34,262 nucleotides of DNA from an uncultured Enterococcus sp. (GCF_913775425.1 NZ_CAJYIS010000075.1:1-34262); one strand, 5' to 3'. Shown: positions 14,352 to 24,178, counted from the first letter of the stretch. A program made the numbers and translations. Notes: a model not told the origin generated them from the sequence alone.

Positions 14352-14962
14352 AGGTATTCAAAAAAATCTTAGGGTTTAAACTTTATTTATGGATCATCTT
14401 ACTCCTCGCTTTGATAGCCTTAGTGGGGGTATTCTTTTTACGCAGCTCTTCTGGTACTTCAATTTCTTCATCACAATCCGTCGTAAAATATATTGAAGAG
14501 GTGAACGAACAAGTCTTCTTAAATGTTGGAATCGAACACGTCGAAACCAAAACCAATAATACAACGATCCCTTGGACAAAAATCGGAATTCCATTTTCAG
14601 AGAAAAAAGCATTGATCATCTTGAACTATCAAGCAAAGTTGGGAATCAAAGCTCCGGCTAAAATCGAAGAAATCTCTGAACATGCATATAAAATCACTTT
14701 GCCAAAATACGAAGTGATCGGTATCGAGCTCGATCCGGATAAACCTTACGAACTATACGATTCACAAGGCGAACTGTTAAGCTATTCGACAAAAGATGTC
14801 GACACTGGTGAGATTGTTGCAAAAACACTATCAAATAGTGTTCAAGAAAAATATCTTTCACAATACACCAAACAACTCAATGAATCTGCTAAAAATTACT
14901 ATCAGACACTTTTAAAACCCCTTGATCCTGACATTCAACTTGAATTTGAATTTACAGAATAA
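14348..14962 (+). CDS. Membrane-anchored DUF4230-like protein
   Basis: 204 aa. One N-terminal membrane helix (about residues 12-31) with a basic cytoplasmic start, then an extracellular domain of about 170 residues. The pattern LIILNYQAKLGIKAP followed by KITLPKYEVIGIELDPDKPYELYDSQGEL resembles DUF4230 proteins, in which a beta-rich domain senses or binds an unknown ligand; this family call is from memory of the pattern and moderate. The last 50 residues are helical. The start codon overlaps the stop of the 41-aa gene. No T-run follows on the plus strand: the hairpin after it serves topB from the other side. Confidence 0.75.
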   Translation: MKVFKKILGFKLYLWIILLLALIALVGVFFLRSSSGTSISSSQSVVKYIEEVNEQVFLNVGIEHVETKTNNTTIPWTKIGIPFSEKKALIILNYQAKLGIKAPAKIEEISEHAYKITLPKYEVIGIELDPDKPYELYDSQGELLSYSTKDVDTGEIVAKTLSNSVQEKYLSQYTKQLNESAKNYYQTLLKPLDPDIQLEFEFTE

Positions 14963-14990
14963 AAAAAACGACCTAGATGATCTAGGTCGT
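14960..14990 (-). terminator. Terminator of topB, containing its stop codon
   Basis: ACGACCTAGAT (from 14990) and ATCTAGGTCGT (to 14968) are perfectly complementary around a one-base centre, followed by eight T on the minus strand. The topB TAG (14984-14982) is within the stem. Confidence 0.88.
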
Positions 14991-17129
14991 CTCAGCTTGA
15001 CTAACAGGATTTAGATAGCCTTTTTCATTACAACGTATCTTGATTTGATACGTTGTTTTTTCTTCTGTTTTGATTCCTGTGACCAGTGTTTCATTTCCAG
15101 CTAGTAGCTCTTCGATATTTTTTTTGGTCAATTTTTTTTGTCGAAAATGTGTCGAGAGCGTAAAGCGACAATTCGGATACGCGATACAGCCATAGAAGCC
15201 TTTTTTTTCGACGAGTTCGTGTTGACAGCGTGGACATTTTCCAATGACTTTACCCGTTGGTTTGGGAATAAAATCAGCTGTATTCACCTGTAATTGTGCG
15301 ATTTCATTTGGGACAGTTTGCAATAGATGCAAAATAAACTTTTGGATATTCGCTAAGAAATTTTCTTGTGATCCTGTTTGTTGACCGATTTTTTTTAAGT
15401 AACGCTCCCACTTTGCCGTCATTTCGGCACTTGCAAGTAAAGAATCGTTTCCAAGAGCTTCACTTAAAAGCGCACCTTTTTTGGTGACGATCAATTGATT
15501 TTTTTCTAAACGAATGTATTCCTTGTGCTTTAGAGTTTCAATGATACTTGCTCTAGTCGCTTCTGTCCCGATCCCTTCGATCTCTTTTAAGATCTGGCTA
15601 GCCTCTTCGTCTTCAACTTGTTTATTCGCTGTTTTCATCGCGGTCAAAAGCGTACCTTCTGTAAATGGTTTAGGCGCTTGCGTTTTCTTTTCAACAAATA
15701 AAATCTCTCCAGAAACAGCTTCATCGACTCCAACTTTAGGCAATAAATCTTCTTCTTTTGTCTGTTGTTTTTTACTTTTAGGAAACAACACTTTCCATCC
15801 TTCTTCTAAAGGTACTTTACCGATCGCTTTGAAATTTGCTTGTTCAAAAGCTGTATGGATCACCGTTTCTTCATAGGTATAATCTGGAGCAAACATCGCG
15901 ATCGTCGTTTGCATCACCAACTGATAGATCTGTTGTTGCAATTGAGGTAAACGTGCAAAACGTTCTGCTGTAGGAACTTGTTTAGTCGGAATGATCGCGT
16001 GATGCTCTTGGACTTTTTTATCATCTACGTAGCGTTTACGTGCCTTTTGCTGTGGTAGTTCCCCTTGATACCCTAGAAAGCGAGTATATTTTTCGAGTTG
16101 TGCTACAAGATACGAAAATTCATTATTAGTAATAAACGGTGTATCTGTTCTGGGATACGTTAAGAGTTTCGCTTCATATAATTTTTGAACAGCTTCTAGC
16201 GTTTGGCTTGCACTTGCTTTGTAGATCTGGTTGATTTTTGATTGTAGACTACTAAGTGAAAACAATAACGGACTTGGTGTTTTCTTTTTCTTTTTTTCCA
16301 CTTTGGTAATCTTACCTGTAGTGTGAGGCGGCTCGATCGCAACTTTTCGCAAATAGTCTTGCGCTTCTTCTTTCGTTTTAAATCGTTGGTGCGGATCTAA
16401 ATGGGCGATGAATTCACCATTTTCTGCTTGGACCTTGGCATCTAATTCAAAAAAAGGTTCTGGTTTAAAGTTTTCGATTTCCTTTTGGCGCTTATGCACG
16501 ATCGCAAGTGTCGGTGTTTGCACCCGACCAATCGAAAAGACACCTGAGATCCCTCGTTTTTGTAACGATAACGTATATAACTGACTGCCATTCATCCCAA
16601 TCAACCAATCCGCGATCTGTCTGGTTTGAGCTTCCTTATAAAACGGATAATAATCCATACCAGATCTTAATTCTTGAAATCCTTTATAGATGACATCTTT
16701 TTCCATCGAGTTAATCCACAAGCGTTGGTACGTTTTTTCTTCTGAAAAAGCTTGGGCTTGATGGATGATCGACCACGCGATGTTCTCCCCTTCACGATCG
16801 CTATCGGTTGCCACAATGATCACATCTGCTCGCTGTAACAAGCGCTCAACGATATGAAATTGCTTCTTTTTTGAATCGGCGACTTGGAAACGATATTCTT
16901 GTGGAAAAATCGGTAACGTGTGTAATGACCATTTTTGCCATTTTTCAGCGTATTCGCCTGGCTGCGCTAATTCGACTAAATGACCAAAGCCAAAGGTAAT
17001 GACAGTAGGGCCAGAAAATAAAGGATCGGTAATTTCAAAGTAGCCATCTTTTTTGCTAGATTGTTTAAAGGCTTGGGCATATGCTTGTGCCTGACTAGGT
17101 TTTTCCGCTAAGATCACTGTTTTGACCAT
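14982..17129 (-). CDS. topB: DNA topoisomerase III (type IA)
   Basis: 715 aa. Breaks and rejoins one DNA strand, mainly to unlink single-stranded or replication intermediates. The Toprim domain has ILAEKPSQA (about 6-14) and the acidic DSDREGE (109-115). SIGRVQTPTLA (199-209) is the type IA signature, and the catalytic tyrosine is Tyr325 in LLTYPRTDTPF. The C-terminal region carries a zinc-finger-like CPRC...C...C segment (CPRCQHELVEKKGFYGC, then PNCRF) that binds single-stranded DNA. Full length for TopB. GAAGGGAAG precedes the ATG at 17129. There is little room for a promoter after the upp terminator, so its promoter may lie within or before that hairpin. Confidence 0.94.
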   Translation of the reverse strand: MVKTVILAEKPSQAQAYAQAFKQSSKKDGYFEITDPLFSGPTVITFGFGHLVELAQPGEYAEKWQKWSLHTLPIFPQEYRFQVADSKKKQFHIVERLLQRADVIIVATDSDREGENIAWSIIHQAQAFSEEKTYQRLWINSMEKDVIYKGFQELRSGMDYYPFYKEAQTRQIADWLIGMNGSQLYTLSLQKRGISGVFSIGRVQTPTLAIVHKRQKEIENFKPEPFFELDAKVQAENGEFIAHLDPHQRFKTKEEAQDYLRKVAIEPPHTTGKITKVEKKKKKTPSPLLFSLSSLQSKINQIYKASASQTLEAVQKLYEAKLLTYPRTDTPFITNNEFSYLVAQLEKYTRFLGYQGELPQQKARKRYVDDKKVQEHHAIIPTKQVPTAERFARLPQLQQQIYQLVMQTTIAMFAPDYTYEETVIHTAFEQANFKAIGKVPLEEGWKVLFPKSKKQQTKEEDLLPKVGVDEAVSGEILFVEKKTQAPKPFTEGTLLTAMKTANKQVEDEEASQILKEIEGIGTEATRASIIETLKHKEYIRLEKNQLIVTKKGALLSEALGNDSLLASAEMTAKWERYLKKIGQQTGSQENFLANIQKFILHLLQTVPNEIAQLQVNTADFIPKPTGKVIGKCPRCQHELVEKKGFYGCIAYPNCRFTLSTHFRQKKLTKKNIEELLAGNETLVTGIKTEEKTTYQIKIRCNEKGYLNPVSQAETT

Positions 17130-17146
17130 CTGTATTTCTTCCCTTC

Positions 17147-17181
17147 AAAAAAAGAAACTATCGCAACAACTGCGATAGTTT
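17147..17181 (-). terminator. Terminator of upp
   Basis: AAACTATCGCA (from 17181) pairs with TGCGATAGTTT (to 17155), loop GTTGT, then a T-run. Confidence 0.9.
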
Positions 17182-17188
17182 ATGATTA

Positions 17189-17818
17189 TTATTTTGTACC
17201 AAATAAACGGTCGCCAGCATCGCCTAGACCAGGAACGATGTAGCCATCTTCATTTAGTTTTTCATCAAGTGCTGCGACATAAATATCCTCATCTGGGTGA
17301 GCATCTTGTAATGCTTTAACCCCTTCAGGTGCAGCTACAAGACAAACAAATTTGATATTTGATGCACCACGTTGTTTTAGTGAGTCGATAGCCATGATCG
17401 CAGAACCACCAGTTGCTAACATTGGATCGACAACAAGTAATTGACGACTATCGATATCATCTGGTAATTTTACAAAGTACTCATGTGGGATCAACGTTTC
17501 TTCATCACGATACATTCCGATATGACCGACTTTAGCTGCTGGAATCAATTGTAAGATCCCATCTACCATTCCGATACCTGCACGTAAGATTGGAATGATC
17601 GCAACTTTTTTACCTGATAACGTTTTTTGTGTTGAACGCACGATCGGTGTATCGATCTCAACATCCTCAACTGGCATATCACGTGAAATCTCGTAAGCCA
17701 TTAACATCGCAATCTCATCTACGACCTCACGAAATACTTTCGTACCACAGTCTTTATCACGAATGATCGTTAATTTGTGTTGGATCAACGGATGATCGAT
17801 TACTTGAAATTTACCCAT
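17189..17818 (-). CDS. upp: Uracil phosphoribosyltransferase
   Basis: 209 aa from the ATG at 17818, chosen because AAAGGAG lies 7 bases upstream and the length equals that of known UPRTs. Converts uracil and PRPP to UMP in pyrimidine salvage. The PRPP-binding loop is [11 protein letters not shown] (130-140), and the C-terminal uracil-binding end reads [19 protein letters not shown] terminator separates it from glyA, so it probably has its own promoter in the 140-base gap as well as any read-through. Confidence 0.96.
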   Translation of the reverse strand: MGKFQVIDHPLIQHKLTIIRDKDCGTKVFREVVDEIAMLMAYEISRDMPVEDVEIDTPIVRSTQKTLSGKKVAIIPILRAGIGMVDGILQLIPAAKVGHIGMYRDEETLIPHEYFVKLPDDIDSRQLLVVDPMLATGGSAIMAIDSLKQRGASNIKFVCLVAAPEGVKALQDAHPDEDIYVAALDEKLNEDGYIVPGLGDAGDRLFGTK

Positions 17819-17901
17819 ATGAATTCTCCTTTGGTTTTCTTTTATTGTAAAACATCTCTTGTCATCACGCAAAGAATTTTACCGTTTTCTACTATACCAC
17901 A

Positions 17902-17947
17902 AAAACAAAAAAAGAGCGGCAGAATCCTAAAATTCTTCGCTCTTTTT
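17902..17947 (-). terminator. Terminator of glyA (possibly bidirectional)
   Basis: AAAAAGAGCG (from 17947) pairs with CGCTCTTTTT (to 17909), with an inner AGAAT/ATTCT pairing, then more T. The A/T flanks on both sides allow function in either direction. Confidence 0.88.
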
Positions 17948-17959
17948 TTACGATTTGGC

Positions 17960-19198
17960 TTACTTGTACAATGGGTAGCGATCTGTTAGCGTGCGCACTT
18001 CTTGTTTTACAGCTTGTAAAACATCAGCATCGTCTTTATTTTCTAAGACTTTCACGATCAATTCAGCCACTTTTGTCGCATCTTCTGCTTTAAATCCACG
18101 ACTTGTGATAGCCGGTGTTCCAATACGGATACCGCTTGTTTTGAATGGACTCAATGTTTCAAAAGGAATCGAATTTTTATTAACTGTGATATTTACAGTA
18201 TCTAATAATTGTTCGGCTTCTTTACCATTCAAATCAAAACCACGCACATCGATCAAGACAAGATGGTTATCTGTAGCGCCTGAAACTAAGCGAGCTTTTG
18301 GTGCTTGGTTAAAGACTTTAGCCATTGCTTGTGCATTGTCGATGACTTGTTGTGCATAATCTTTAAATGACTCATCTAGTGCTTCTTTAAATGCTACTGC
18401 TTTTGCGGCAATTACGTGCTCTAATGGTCCACCTTGAATTCCAGGAAAAACGTTGCTGTTGATTTTTTTCGCTAAGGCTTCATCATTTGTCAAGATCATG
18501 CCTCCACGAGGACCACGCAATGTTTTATGGGTCGTCGTTGTTGTAATATCAGCATAAGGCACTGGATTTGGATGAAGTCCAGCTGCCACAAGACCTGCGA
18601 TATGTGCCATATCGACCATTAATTTTGCACCGACTTCATCGGCGATCTCACGAAAACGCGCAAAGTCGATTGTTCGAGAATATGCGCTTGCGCCTGCTAC
18701 AATCAATTTTGGTTGATGTTTACGTGCTAAAATACGAATCACTTCATAATCAAGATCTTCAGTTGAAGGATCCACACCATAACTGATGAAGTGATAGGTT
18801 TTCCCACTGAAATTGACTGGAGATCCATGCGTTAAATGCCCACCAGCGGCAAGATCCATTCCTAAAACAGTATCTCCTTCTTCGATCAATGACAGATAAG
18901 CAGCGGCATTTGCTTGTGAGCCAGAATGCGGTTGAACATTCGCAAATTCTGCACCGAATAATGCTTTTGCGCGATCGATCGCTAGGTTTTCAATAACATC
19001 AACAAATTCACAACCACCGTAGTAACGACGTCCAGGGTACCCTTCAGCGTATTTGTTAGTCAAGATACTTCCTTGTGCTGCAAGAACACCTTCAGAGACA
19101 ATGTTTTCTGAAGCGATTAGTTCTAAATTATGTTGCTGACGAACACCTTCTTTTTCGATCGCTTGAAATAATTCCGGGTCAAATGCTTGATAATCCAT
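17960..19198 (-). CDS. glyA: Serine hydroxymethyltransferase
   Basis: 412 aa from the ATG at 19198, which gives the usual SHMT N-terminus ([17 protein letters not shown]) and has AAGGAG upstream; longer readings from 19240 add 14 residues without family support. Interconverts serine and glycine with transfer of a one-carbon unit to tetrahydrofolate; a cytosolic PLP enzyme. The PLP lysine is Lys225 in [24 protein letters not shown] (53-62) and [11 protein letters not shown] (89-99) are also visible. It sits in the conserved run tdk-prfA-prmC-tsaC-glyA-upp of Bacilli. Confidence 0.96.
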   Translation of the reverse strand: MDYQAFDPELFQAIEKEGVRQQHNLELIASENIVSEGVLAAQGSILTNKYAEGYPGRRYYGGCEFVDVIENLAIDRAKALFGAEFANVQPHSGSQANAAAYLSLIEEGDTVLGMDLAAGGHLTHGSPVNFSGKTYHFISYGVDPSTEDLDYEVIRILARKHQPKLIVAGASAYSRTIDFARFREIADEVGAKLMVDMAHIAGLVAAGLHPNPVPYADITTTTTHKTLRGPRGGMILTNDEALAKKINSNVFPGIQGGPLEHVIAAKAVAFKEALDESFKDYAQQVIDNAQAMAKVFNQAPKARLVSGATDNHLVLIDVRGFDLNGKEAEQLLDTVNITVNKNSIPFETLSPFKTSGIRIGTPAITSRGFKAEDATKVAELIVKVLENKDDADVLQAVKQEVRTLTDRYPLYK

Positions 19199-19230
19199 GA
19201 TATGGCACACTCCTTTTTCATAGTACGTGA

Positions 19231-19239
19231 ATTGTAACA
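19231..19239 (-). promoter_or_regulatory. Possible extended -10 of glyA
   Basis: TGTTACAAT on the minus strand fits TGnTA-AAT with one change, 33 bases before the ATG. No clear -35 is seen. Confidence 0.4.
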
Positions 19240-19291
19240 TAGCTTATTTTTGTGAAGCTACTTTTCTTTTCAATTTTGTTTTGTTTATTTG

Positions 19292-20320
19292 CTAATTGTT
19301 CGTAAATTTCTGTTGGTCCGCAGCTTTTTTCAAGCGATTCATATAGGCATAGCCTAAACCATGCTCTTCTTTTGTTTCGACGAAAATCACATCCAAATCA
19401 GCCTGACATTCATCTAATGCACGCAGACCAGAAAACAAGCCTTTGGTGGCTGCTTCTACTGTATCATTTTGATACATAAAGATCGCACCAGCTTCCATGC
19501 GAACCTTAGCGGCGGCTGTGGGTCCTGCTATAATCCCTGCACGAATTTCTTTTTCATTCAAATACGCACTCAATTGATCGAAGTCATGTGAATCTACCAT
19601 GATCACTTTCGTTTGTGGCGAATAGTGTTTATACTTCATACCTGGCGCTTTAGGCGCTTCTGTCCCTTTTAGTGCAACAGGTTCATTCGTAATGTTCATA
19701 TGTGTGGTATCACTTAACATCTCACCTGTGATTGCCCCTGGTCTTAAAATGACCGGTGTACTGGTCGCATCGCTTAAATCGATCACCGTTGACTCTACTC
19801 CGATTTTGGTTGCACCACCGTCTAATACGCCAGCAATTTTATTTGTAAAATCATGCAAGACATGGTCAGCCGTTGTAGGACTTGGTGTGCCTGAAAGATT
19901 CGCGCTTGGCCCTACGATCGGTACACCTGCTGCTTTGATCAAGGCAAGCGTCAGAGGATGATCAGGCATTCGAAAAGCGACTGTCTTTAATCCACCTGTT
20001 ACTACAGATGAAAAAGCTCCTTCTTTGATTGGAAGAATGATCGTTAGTGGTCCGGGCCAATAGGCATCGACTACTGCTTGTGTCAATGGATGCATCTCTG
20101 AAACATAATCACGTACTTGCTCTAATCCAGTGACATGCACGATCAATGGATTATCGCTTGGACGTCCTTTTACTTGAAACACTTGTTTCACAGCCGTTTC
20201 GTCTAAGGCATTTGCCCCTAATCCATAAACTGTTTCAGTGGGAAACGCCACCAGTTGTCCTTCTTTTAATGCTGTTGCTGCTTGTGACAGTGTATCACTG
20301 GTAAATCGTTTAGTTTCCAC
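19292..20320 (-). CDS. tsaC: L-threonylcarbamoyladenylate synthase (Sua5/YwlC type)
   Basis: 342 aa from a GTG start at 20320, with AAAAGGAAG upstream. Makes threonylcarbamoyl-AMP from threonine, bicarbonate and ATP, the first step of the t6A modification of ANN-decoding tRNAs. The N-terminal YrdC domain contains VAFPTETVYGLGANA (24-38), the KGRPSDNPL motif (51-59) and GPSANLSG. The C-terminal Sua5 domain (about 215-335) marks the long, Sua5-like form. It lies 20 bases downstream of prmC. Confidence 0.94.
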   Translation of the reverse strand: METKRFTSDTLSQAATALKEGQLVAFPTETVYGLGANALDETAVKQVFQVKGRPSDNPLIVHVTGLEQVRDYVSEMHPLTQAVVDAYWPGPLTIILPIKEGAFSSVVTGGLKTVAFRMPDHPLTLALIKAAGVPIVGPSANLSGTPSPTTADHVLHDFTNKIAGVLDGGATKIGVESTVIDLSDATSTPVILRPGAITGEMLSDTTHMNITNEPVALKGTEAPKAPGMKYKHYSPQTKVIMVDSHDFDQLSAYLNEKEIRAGIIAGPTAAAKVRMEAGAIFMYQNDTVEAATKGLFSGLRALDECQADLDVIFVETKEEHGLGYAYMNRLKKAADQQKFTNN

Positions 20321-20340
20321 TGTAAAAACACTTCCTTTTC

Positions 20341-21177
20341 TTAATAAACGACAATCATTCGATCATTGCCGAACAGATCTTTTTTCGCTTCTACTTTTTT
20401 ATTGGGAAAAGCTGCTTGAAACATCTCGAGAACAGCTTCTTTTTGGAGATAGCCAATTTCTAAAAATAACTTACCATCTGGTGCTAAACAATGTGGTGCA
20501 GATTGCGCAAGTTTTTCATAGATCGCTAACCCATCGTTTGGAGCAAACAAAGCCATTTTAGGCTCAAACAAGCGGACACTTGCATCCATCACTTCCCACT
20601 CTGATTTCGCGATATAAGGTGGATTTGAAATAATAATATCAAACTGCTGATCTAAGACTGGTTCTAAGGTATCTCCTTGATGAAAAACGATTGTTTGGTG
20701 CAAACGCTTGGCATTTTCTTCGGCCACGGCCAACGCTTCAAAAGACAGATCACTTGCGTGGACTTGCCATTTTGGAGCTTGTGCTTTCAGACTGATCGCG
20801 ATTGCTCCTGTCCCAGTACCAATATCAATCACATTCAATGCTTTTTTAGTATCGCTAAACGCTAAACATAATTCGACTAATTCTTCAGTTTCTGGTCTAG
20901 GAATCAACGTATCCTCGGTGACTTGGAACAAGCGCCCGTAAAACTCTTCGACACCCGTTAGATACTGTGGTGGATAATCGGCCAATAACTGGTCCAGATC
21001 AGCCGCAACTTGTGCTTGATCTTCATTAGAAGCAAGTTGATCGAGATTGAGTAAGAACTGTGTCTTATCCCATTCTTTACGTCTTAAGAAAACAGCTTGA
21101 ATCGCATAGCCTTCTTTGCCATGCGCTTCAAGCGTTCGTGTTGCTTCTTGTATCAGTTGACGATACGTTTTATCCAT
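20341..21177 (-). CDS. prmC: Peptide chain release factor N5-glutamine methyltransferase
   Basis: 278 aa. Methylates the glutamine of the GGQ motif in release factors, increasing termination efficiency. An N-terminal helical domain (about 1-90, with TGVEEFYGR) precedes the SAM-binding domain with [15 protein letters not shown] (116-130), and the catalytic SNPPYIA (184-190) holds the NPPY motif. Its start overlaps the end of prfA by 8 bases, coupling the enzyme with its substrate. Confidence 0.95.
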   Translation of the reverse strand: MDKTYRQLIQEATRTLEAHGKEGYAIQAVFLRRKEWDKTQFLLNLDQLASNEDQAQVAADLDQLLADYPPQYLTGVEEFYGRLFQVTEDTLIPRPETEELVELCLAFSDTKKALNVIDIGTGTGAIAISLKAQAPKWQVHASDLSFEALAVAEENAKRLHQTIVFHQGDTLEPVLDQQFDIIISNPPYIAKSEWEVMDASVRLFEPKMALFAPNDGLAIYEKLAQSAPHCLAPDGKLFLEIGYLQKEAVLEMFQAAFPNKKVEAKKDLFGNDRMIVVY

Positions 21178-22243
21178 TTTGCAACTCTTCTAATTTTGAT
21201 GTTTGATCATATACGATCAATGCATCGACGATTTCATCTAATTTACCAGCCAAGATTTGATCTAATTTTTGGATCGTAAGTCCAATACGATGATCTGTGA
21301 CACGGTTTTGTGGGAAGTTATACGTACGGATACGTTCTGAACGATCTCCGGTACCGACTGCGGATTTACGGTTTGCATCGTATTCACTTTGCGCTTCTTG
21401 TTGCAATTTGTCATACACGCGCGCACGTAAAACTTTCATCGCTTTCTCACGATTTTTAAGCTGTGAACGCTCATCTTGCATGGCCACGACAACACCTGTT
21501 GGCAAGTGAGTCAAACGTACCGCAGAAGCCGTTTTGTTGACGTGCTGACCACCAGCACCTGAAGCATGATAGATATCCGTACGAATATCTTTATCGGCAA
21601 TATCGAGTTCTACTTCAGGGGCTTCAGGCATGATCACGACTGTTGCCGTTGACGTATGGATCCGACCTTGTGATTCCGTCGAAGGAACACGTTGTACACG
21701 ATGTGCGCCACTTTCGTATTTCAATTTAGAAAAGACATTCTCACCAGAGATCATCATGATGACTTCTTTATAGCCGCCAATCCCCGTCACGTTAGCTTCC
21801 ATCACTTCTGTTTTCCAACCTTGAGCTTCAGCATAACGTTGATACATGGTAAACAGGTCTCCTGCAAACAATGCTGCTTCATCCCCACCTGCTGCTCCAC
21901 GGATCTCCATGATAATGTTTTTATCATCGTTAGGATCTTTTGGTAACAATAGGATTTTGATTTGTTCTTCTAAGGTTTCTTTTTCTTTTTTTAGATCTGA
22001 AAGTTCTTCTTTAGCGAGTTCCGCCATCTCAGCATCTAAATTTTCACCAAGCATCTCTTCAGCATCAGAAATCCCCGTCACAACTTCTTTGTAACGACGG
22101 TAAGTTGCGACTGTTTCACGCGTATTGGCTTCTTCTTTAGATAATTCCATAAAACGCTTCGTATCCGAAACCACTTCGGGATCGCTAAGTAACTCTCCTA
22201 ATTCTTCGTAACGGTCTTCAATTGATTGTAACTGATCGTACAT
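21170..22243 (-). CDS. prfA: Peptide chain release factor 1
   Basis: 357 aa. Reads UAA and UAG stop codons and triggers peptide release. The GGQ loop is [16 protein letters not shown] (GGQ at 231-233). The stop-codon-reading PxT motif is PST (187-189) in [19 protein letters not shown]; PxT variants occur in RF1. Full length. It starts 12 bases after tdk and is followed by its own methyltransferase, prmC. Confidence 0.97.
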   Translation of the reverse strand: MYDQLQSIEDRYEELGELLSDPEVVSDTKRFMELSKEEANTRETVATYRRYKEVVTGISDAEEMLGENLDAEMAELAKEELSDLKKEKETLEEQIKILLLPKDPNDDKNIIMEIRGAAGGDEAALFAGDLFTMYQRYAEAQGWKTEVMEANVTGIGGYKEVIMMISGENVFSKLKYESGAHRVQRVPSTESQGRIHTSTATVVIMPEAPEVELDIADKDIRTDIYHASGAGGQHVNKTASAVRLTHLPTGVVVAMQDERSQLKNREKAMKVLRARVYDKLQQEAQSEYDANRKSAVGTGDRSERIRTYNFPQNRVTDHRIGLTIQKLDQILAGKLDEIVDALIVYDQTSKLEELQNG

Positions 22244-22255
22244 ATCGGTTCTCCT

Positions 22256-22834
22256 TTAATTTGTTTTCATTTTTGGGTGGAAATAGTGGTGGCGACAGAC
22301 TGGAAAGTAAGCCTCATTGCCGCCGATTTGAACTTGATCCCCTTCATAAACAGGCTGTCCATCGATATAATGTAAGTTCATGATCGCTTTTTTATGACAA
22401 AACCAGCAGATCGTTTTCATTTCTTCGATTTTATCCGCATAAAGCAATAAATATTTTGATCCTTCGAATAGTTCATTACGAAAATCATTTTTCAAGCCAA
22501 ACGCCATAACTGGAATATTGAGTTGATCCACGACTTTCGTCAAGGCTAAGACGTGATGTTTTTGTAAAAATTGTGCTTCATCGATTAAAATGCAATACGG
22601 TTCAAATGCTAACGCTTGAATCGTAGCCAAAATATCTGTCTCGGTAAAAATCGGAATCGCTTTTTGCTCTAATCCGATCCGACTGGACACATTGCCCACA
22701 CCGGCACGAGTATCTAACCCACTTGTCATCAACACGACTGGTTTGTCTTGTTCTTCATAATTATGTGCTACTTTTAAAATCTCAATCGATTTTCCACTGT
22801 TCATTGCGCCATATTTAAAAAATAGTTGTGCCAT
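22256..22834 (-). CDS. tdk: Thymidine kinase (type II, TK1-like)
   Basis: 192 aa. Phosphorylates thymidine with ATP in pyrimidine salvage; forms tetramers in relatives. P-loop GAMNSGKS (9-16), catalytic DEAQF (85-89), and a structural zinc site with Cys143 and Cys146 (CWFC) plus Cys180 and His183 (CRHH). It heads the tdk-prfA-prmC-tsaC group. The ribosome site is only moderate (GGGATCGGG before ACAAAA-ATG). A TATAAT (22873-22868) is upstream. Confidence 0.95.
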   Translation of the reverse strand: MAQLFFKYGAMNSGKSIEILKVAHNYEEQDKPVVLMTSGLDTRAGVGNVSSRIGLEQKAIPIFTETDILATIQALAFEPYCILIDEAQFLQKHHVLALTKVVDQLNIPVMAFGLKNDFRNELFEGSKYLLLYADKIEEMKTICWFCHKKAIMNLHYIDGQPVYEGDQVQIGGNEAYFPVCRHHYFHPKMKTN

Positions 22835-22867
22835 TTTTGTCCCGATCCCTTCATTGACTTCTTTGGT

Positions 22868-22873
22868 ATTATA
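22868..22873 (-). promoter_or_regulatory. Possible -10 of the tdk-prfA operon
   Basis: TATAAT on the minus strand, 34 bases before the tdk start. The -35 region at the right spacing is poor (TGTAAA). Confidence 0.4.
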
Positions 22874-22974
22874 CTTGAAATTGGTGATTTTTTACAGTCA
22901 TCTGAAAAGTTCTTCGAAATTTTTATGTTTCTAACAAAAAAAGACAGTGAAAAAGTTGGCAGCGCAAAGAAAGA

Positions 22975-23024
22975 AGCCAAATCAATCCGATAATAGCTTG
23001 GCATATCTCGATAATGATTCGGCT
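22975..23024. repeat. Imperfect long inverted repeat between tdk and the CAP-domain gene
   Basis: AGCCAAATCA...GATAATAG (22975-22996) faces CTCGATAATGATTCGGCT (23007-23024) with several mismatches around a loop near 23000. It could be a hairpin downstream of the CAP-domain gene, but no T-run follows it. Otherwise the gap 22835-23060 holds nothing I recognise. Confidence 0.4.
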
Positions 23025-23060
23025 TATTGTTAAAAGAACTATTTTAGGAATACTGTTTAT

Positions 23061-23654
23061 TCATTTTTTATATTCACTTCGTTGTAATCCACCTAGATAA
23101 CTAAACGTCATATCATAACGATCCGTGCCTACTTTTTTAAAAGCGATTCCGACTGCACCTTCTGTTGGTTGACGATTTAGGAGGTTTTTATTGTGTCCTG
23201 GCGAATTGATCCACCCTTGCATGATCGTTTTAGCGCCATTTACTCGATACCATTCTAGTGACTTGCCATAGTAAGTAAACCCGAGATTTTCAACAAAAGG
23301 AATCCCTTTGTAACCATAATCACTCGGTGTTGCTAGACCACTACGTCCATTTGGTCTAGTATGAGAGAATTTGACAAAGAGTTCATTTGCCCGTTGATTC
23401 GCGGCTTTTTGTAAAGCGGGTTGTGTACGCAGACCAGCTAGTCCGCGGCTTTTACGATACTGACTGATTTGTGTGAAGACTTGATTCGACACTTCCGTTT
23501 GGACTTGCGCCACTGTCTTGGGTTTCACTGTTTGACTCGTCGATTGTGCTATACGACTTTGACTACGATTTTTTGATAGATCGTCGGCATCAACTAGCGT
23601 TCCACCTAAACATAACATTCCCATCCCAATCAATAATGAAACGGGTTTTTTCAT
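23061..23654 (-). CDS. Secreted CAP/SCP-domain protein
   Basis: 197 aa. Signal peptide about 1-23 (MKKPVSLLIGMGMLCLGGTLVDA), then a Ser/Gln-rich linker to about residue 55, then a CAP (SCP/PR-1) domain. Family residues are visible: Leu-rich helix with LRTQPALQKAANQRANEL, His in SHTRPNGRSG, Glu in ENLGF, and His in WINSPGHNKNLLN, ending in a YLGG strand. The bacterial CAP function is unknown; relatives bind wall or lipid ligands. It is transcribed alone behind an extended -10 (TGCTATACT, 23711-23703). Confidence 0.88.
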   Translation of the reverse strand: MKKPVSLLIGMGMLCLGGTLVDADDLSKNRSQSRIAQSTSQTVKPKTVAQVQTEVSNQVFTQISQYRKSRGLAGLRTQPALQKAANQRANELFVKFSHTRPNGRSGLATPSDYGYKGIPFVENLGFTYYGKSLEWYRVNGAKTIMQGWINSPGHNKNLLNRQPTEGAVGIAFKKVGTDRYDMTFSYLGGLQRSEYKK

Positions 23655-23702
23655 TGAAATCGCCTCGCTTTCACTTTAATCGTTCCTCAAATTTTCACCT
23701 AT

Positions 23703-23711
23703 AGTATAGCA
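23703..23711 (-). promoter_or_regulatory. Extended -10 promoter of the CAP-domain gene
   Basis: TGCTATACT fits TGnTATAAT with one change; the lepB promoter uses the identical nine bases. Confidence 0.55.
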
Positions 23712-23745
23712 TAATGCGTCTATTTGCTAAACTAAATCGTATTCA

Positions 23746-23777
23746 AAAATAGGATGTGACAGAAGCCTGTCACATCC
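23746..23777 (-). terminator. Terminator of the opp-osmC operon
   Basis: GGATGTGACAG (from 23777) pairs perfectly with CTGTCACATCC (to 23752), loop of four, then TATTTTTG on the minus strand. Confidence 0.9.
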
Positions 23778-23785
23778 CTTGAAAA

Positions 23786-24178
23786 TTAAGCAAAAACCAC
23801 GCTCTCATGAATTTCGATTGTTGGATCTAATGACTGGATCACCGGACAATTTGCACTCACTAGTCGTAAACATTTTTCAGCACGTTCTTGATATTTTGAA
23901 GCAACGATGACATGAAATACCATCGTGATTGAAGCTAATGGTTCTGCCTTCTTCGTTTCATCGCGCGTATAGCTCAATTCGATTTTTTTGAATTCAAAAG
24001 GAATTTTAGAATTCTCTAAAATACTAGAATAGACGTAGCCTCCACATGCGCCTGCAGCGCTGGCTAACATTTGCACAGGTGAGTATCCTTCTTCATAGGC
24101 TAAGATCCAATTTTTATCAGGAGCCGCTAATTCAAACTTTTCTGTTCCTTTAATGATCGTTAACTCATGTTTACTCAT
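23786..24178 (-). CDS. OsmC/Ohr-family protein
   Basis: 130 aa. OsmC-type peroxidase fold. The two conserved cysteines are visible: Cys45 in ASAAGACGGYVYS and Cys111 in SANCPVIQSL, with Glu in YEEGYSP as part of the active-site region. Members reduce organic hydroperoxides through the cysteine pair; some are of unknown substrate. Its ATG overlaps the TGA of oppF (4 bases), so it is the last cistron of the peptide-importer operon. A functional link to peptide uptake is not obvious. Confidence 0.9.
   Translation of the reverse strand: MSKHELTIIKGTEKFELAAPDKNWILAYEEGYSPVQMLASAAGACGGYVYSSILENSKIPFEFKKIELSYTRDETKKAEPLASITMVFHVIVASKYQERAEKCLRLVSANCPVIQSLDPTIEIHESVVFA

Noticed and set aside
14383-14619. 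Minus-strand ORFs of 72-78 aa inside the DUF4230-like gene
   Set aside because: Antisense to a gene with good start signals; composition is that of a shadow frame.
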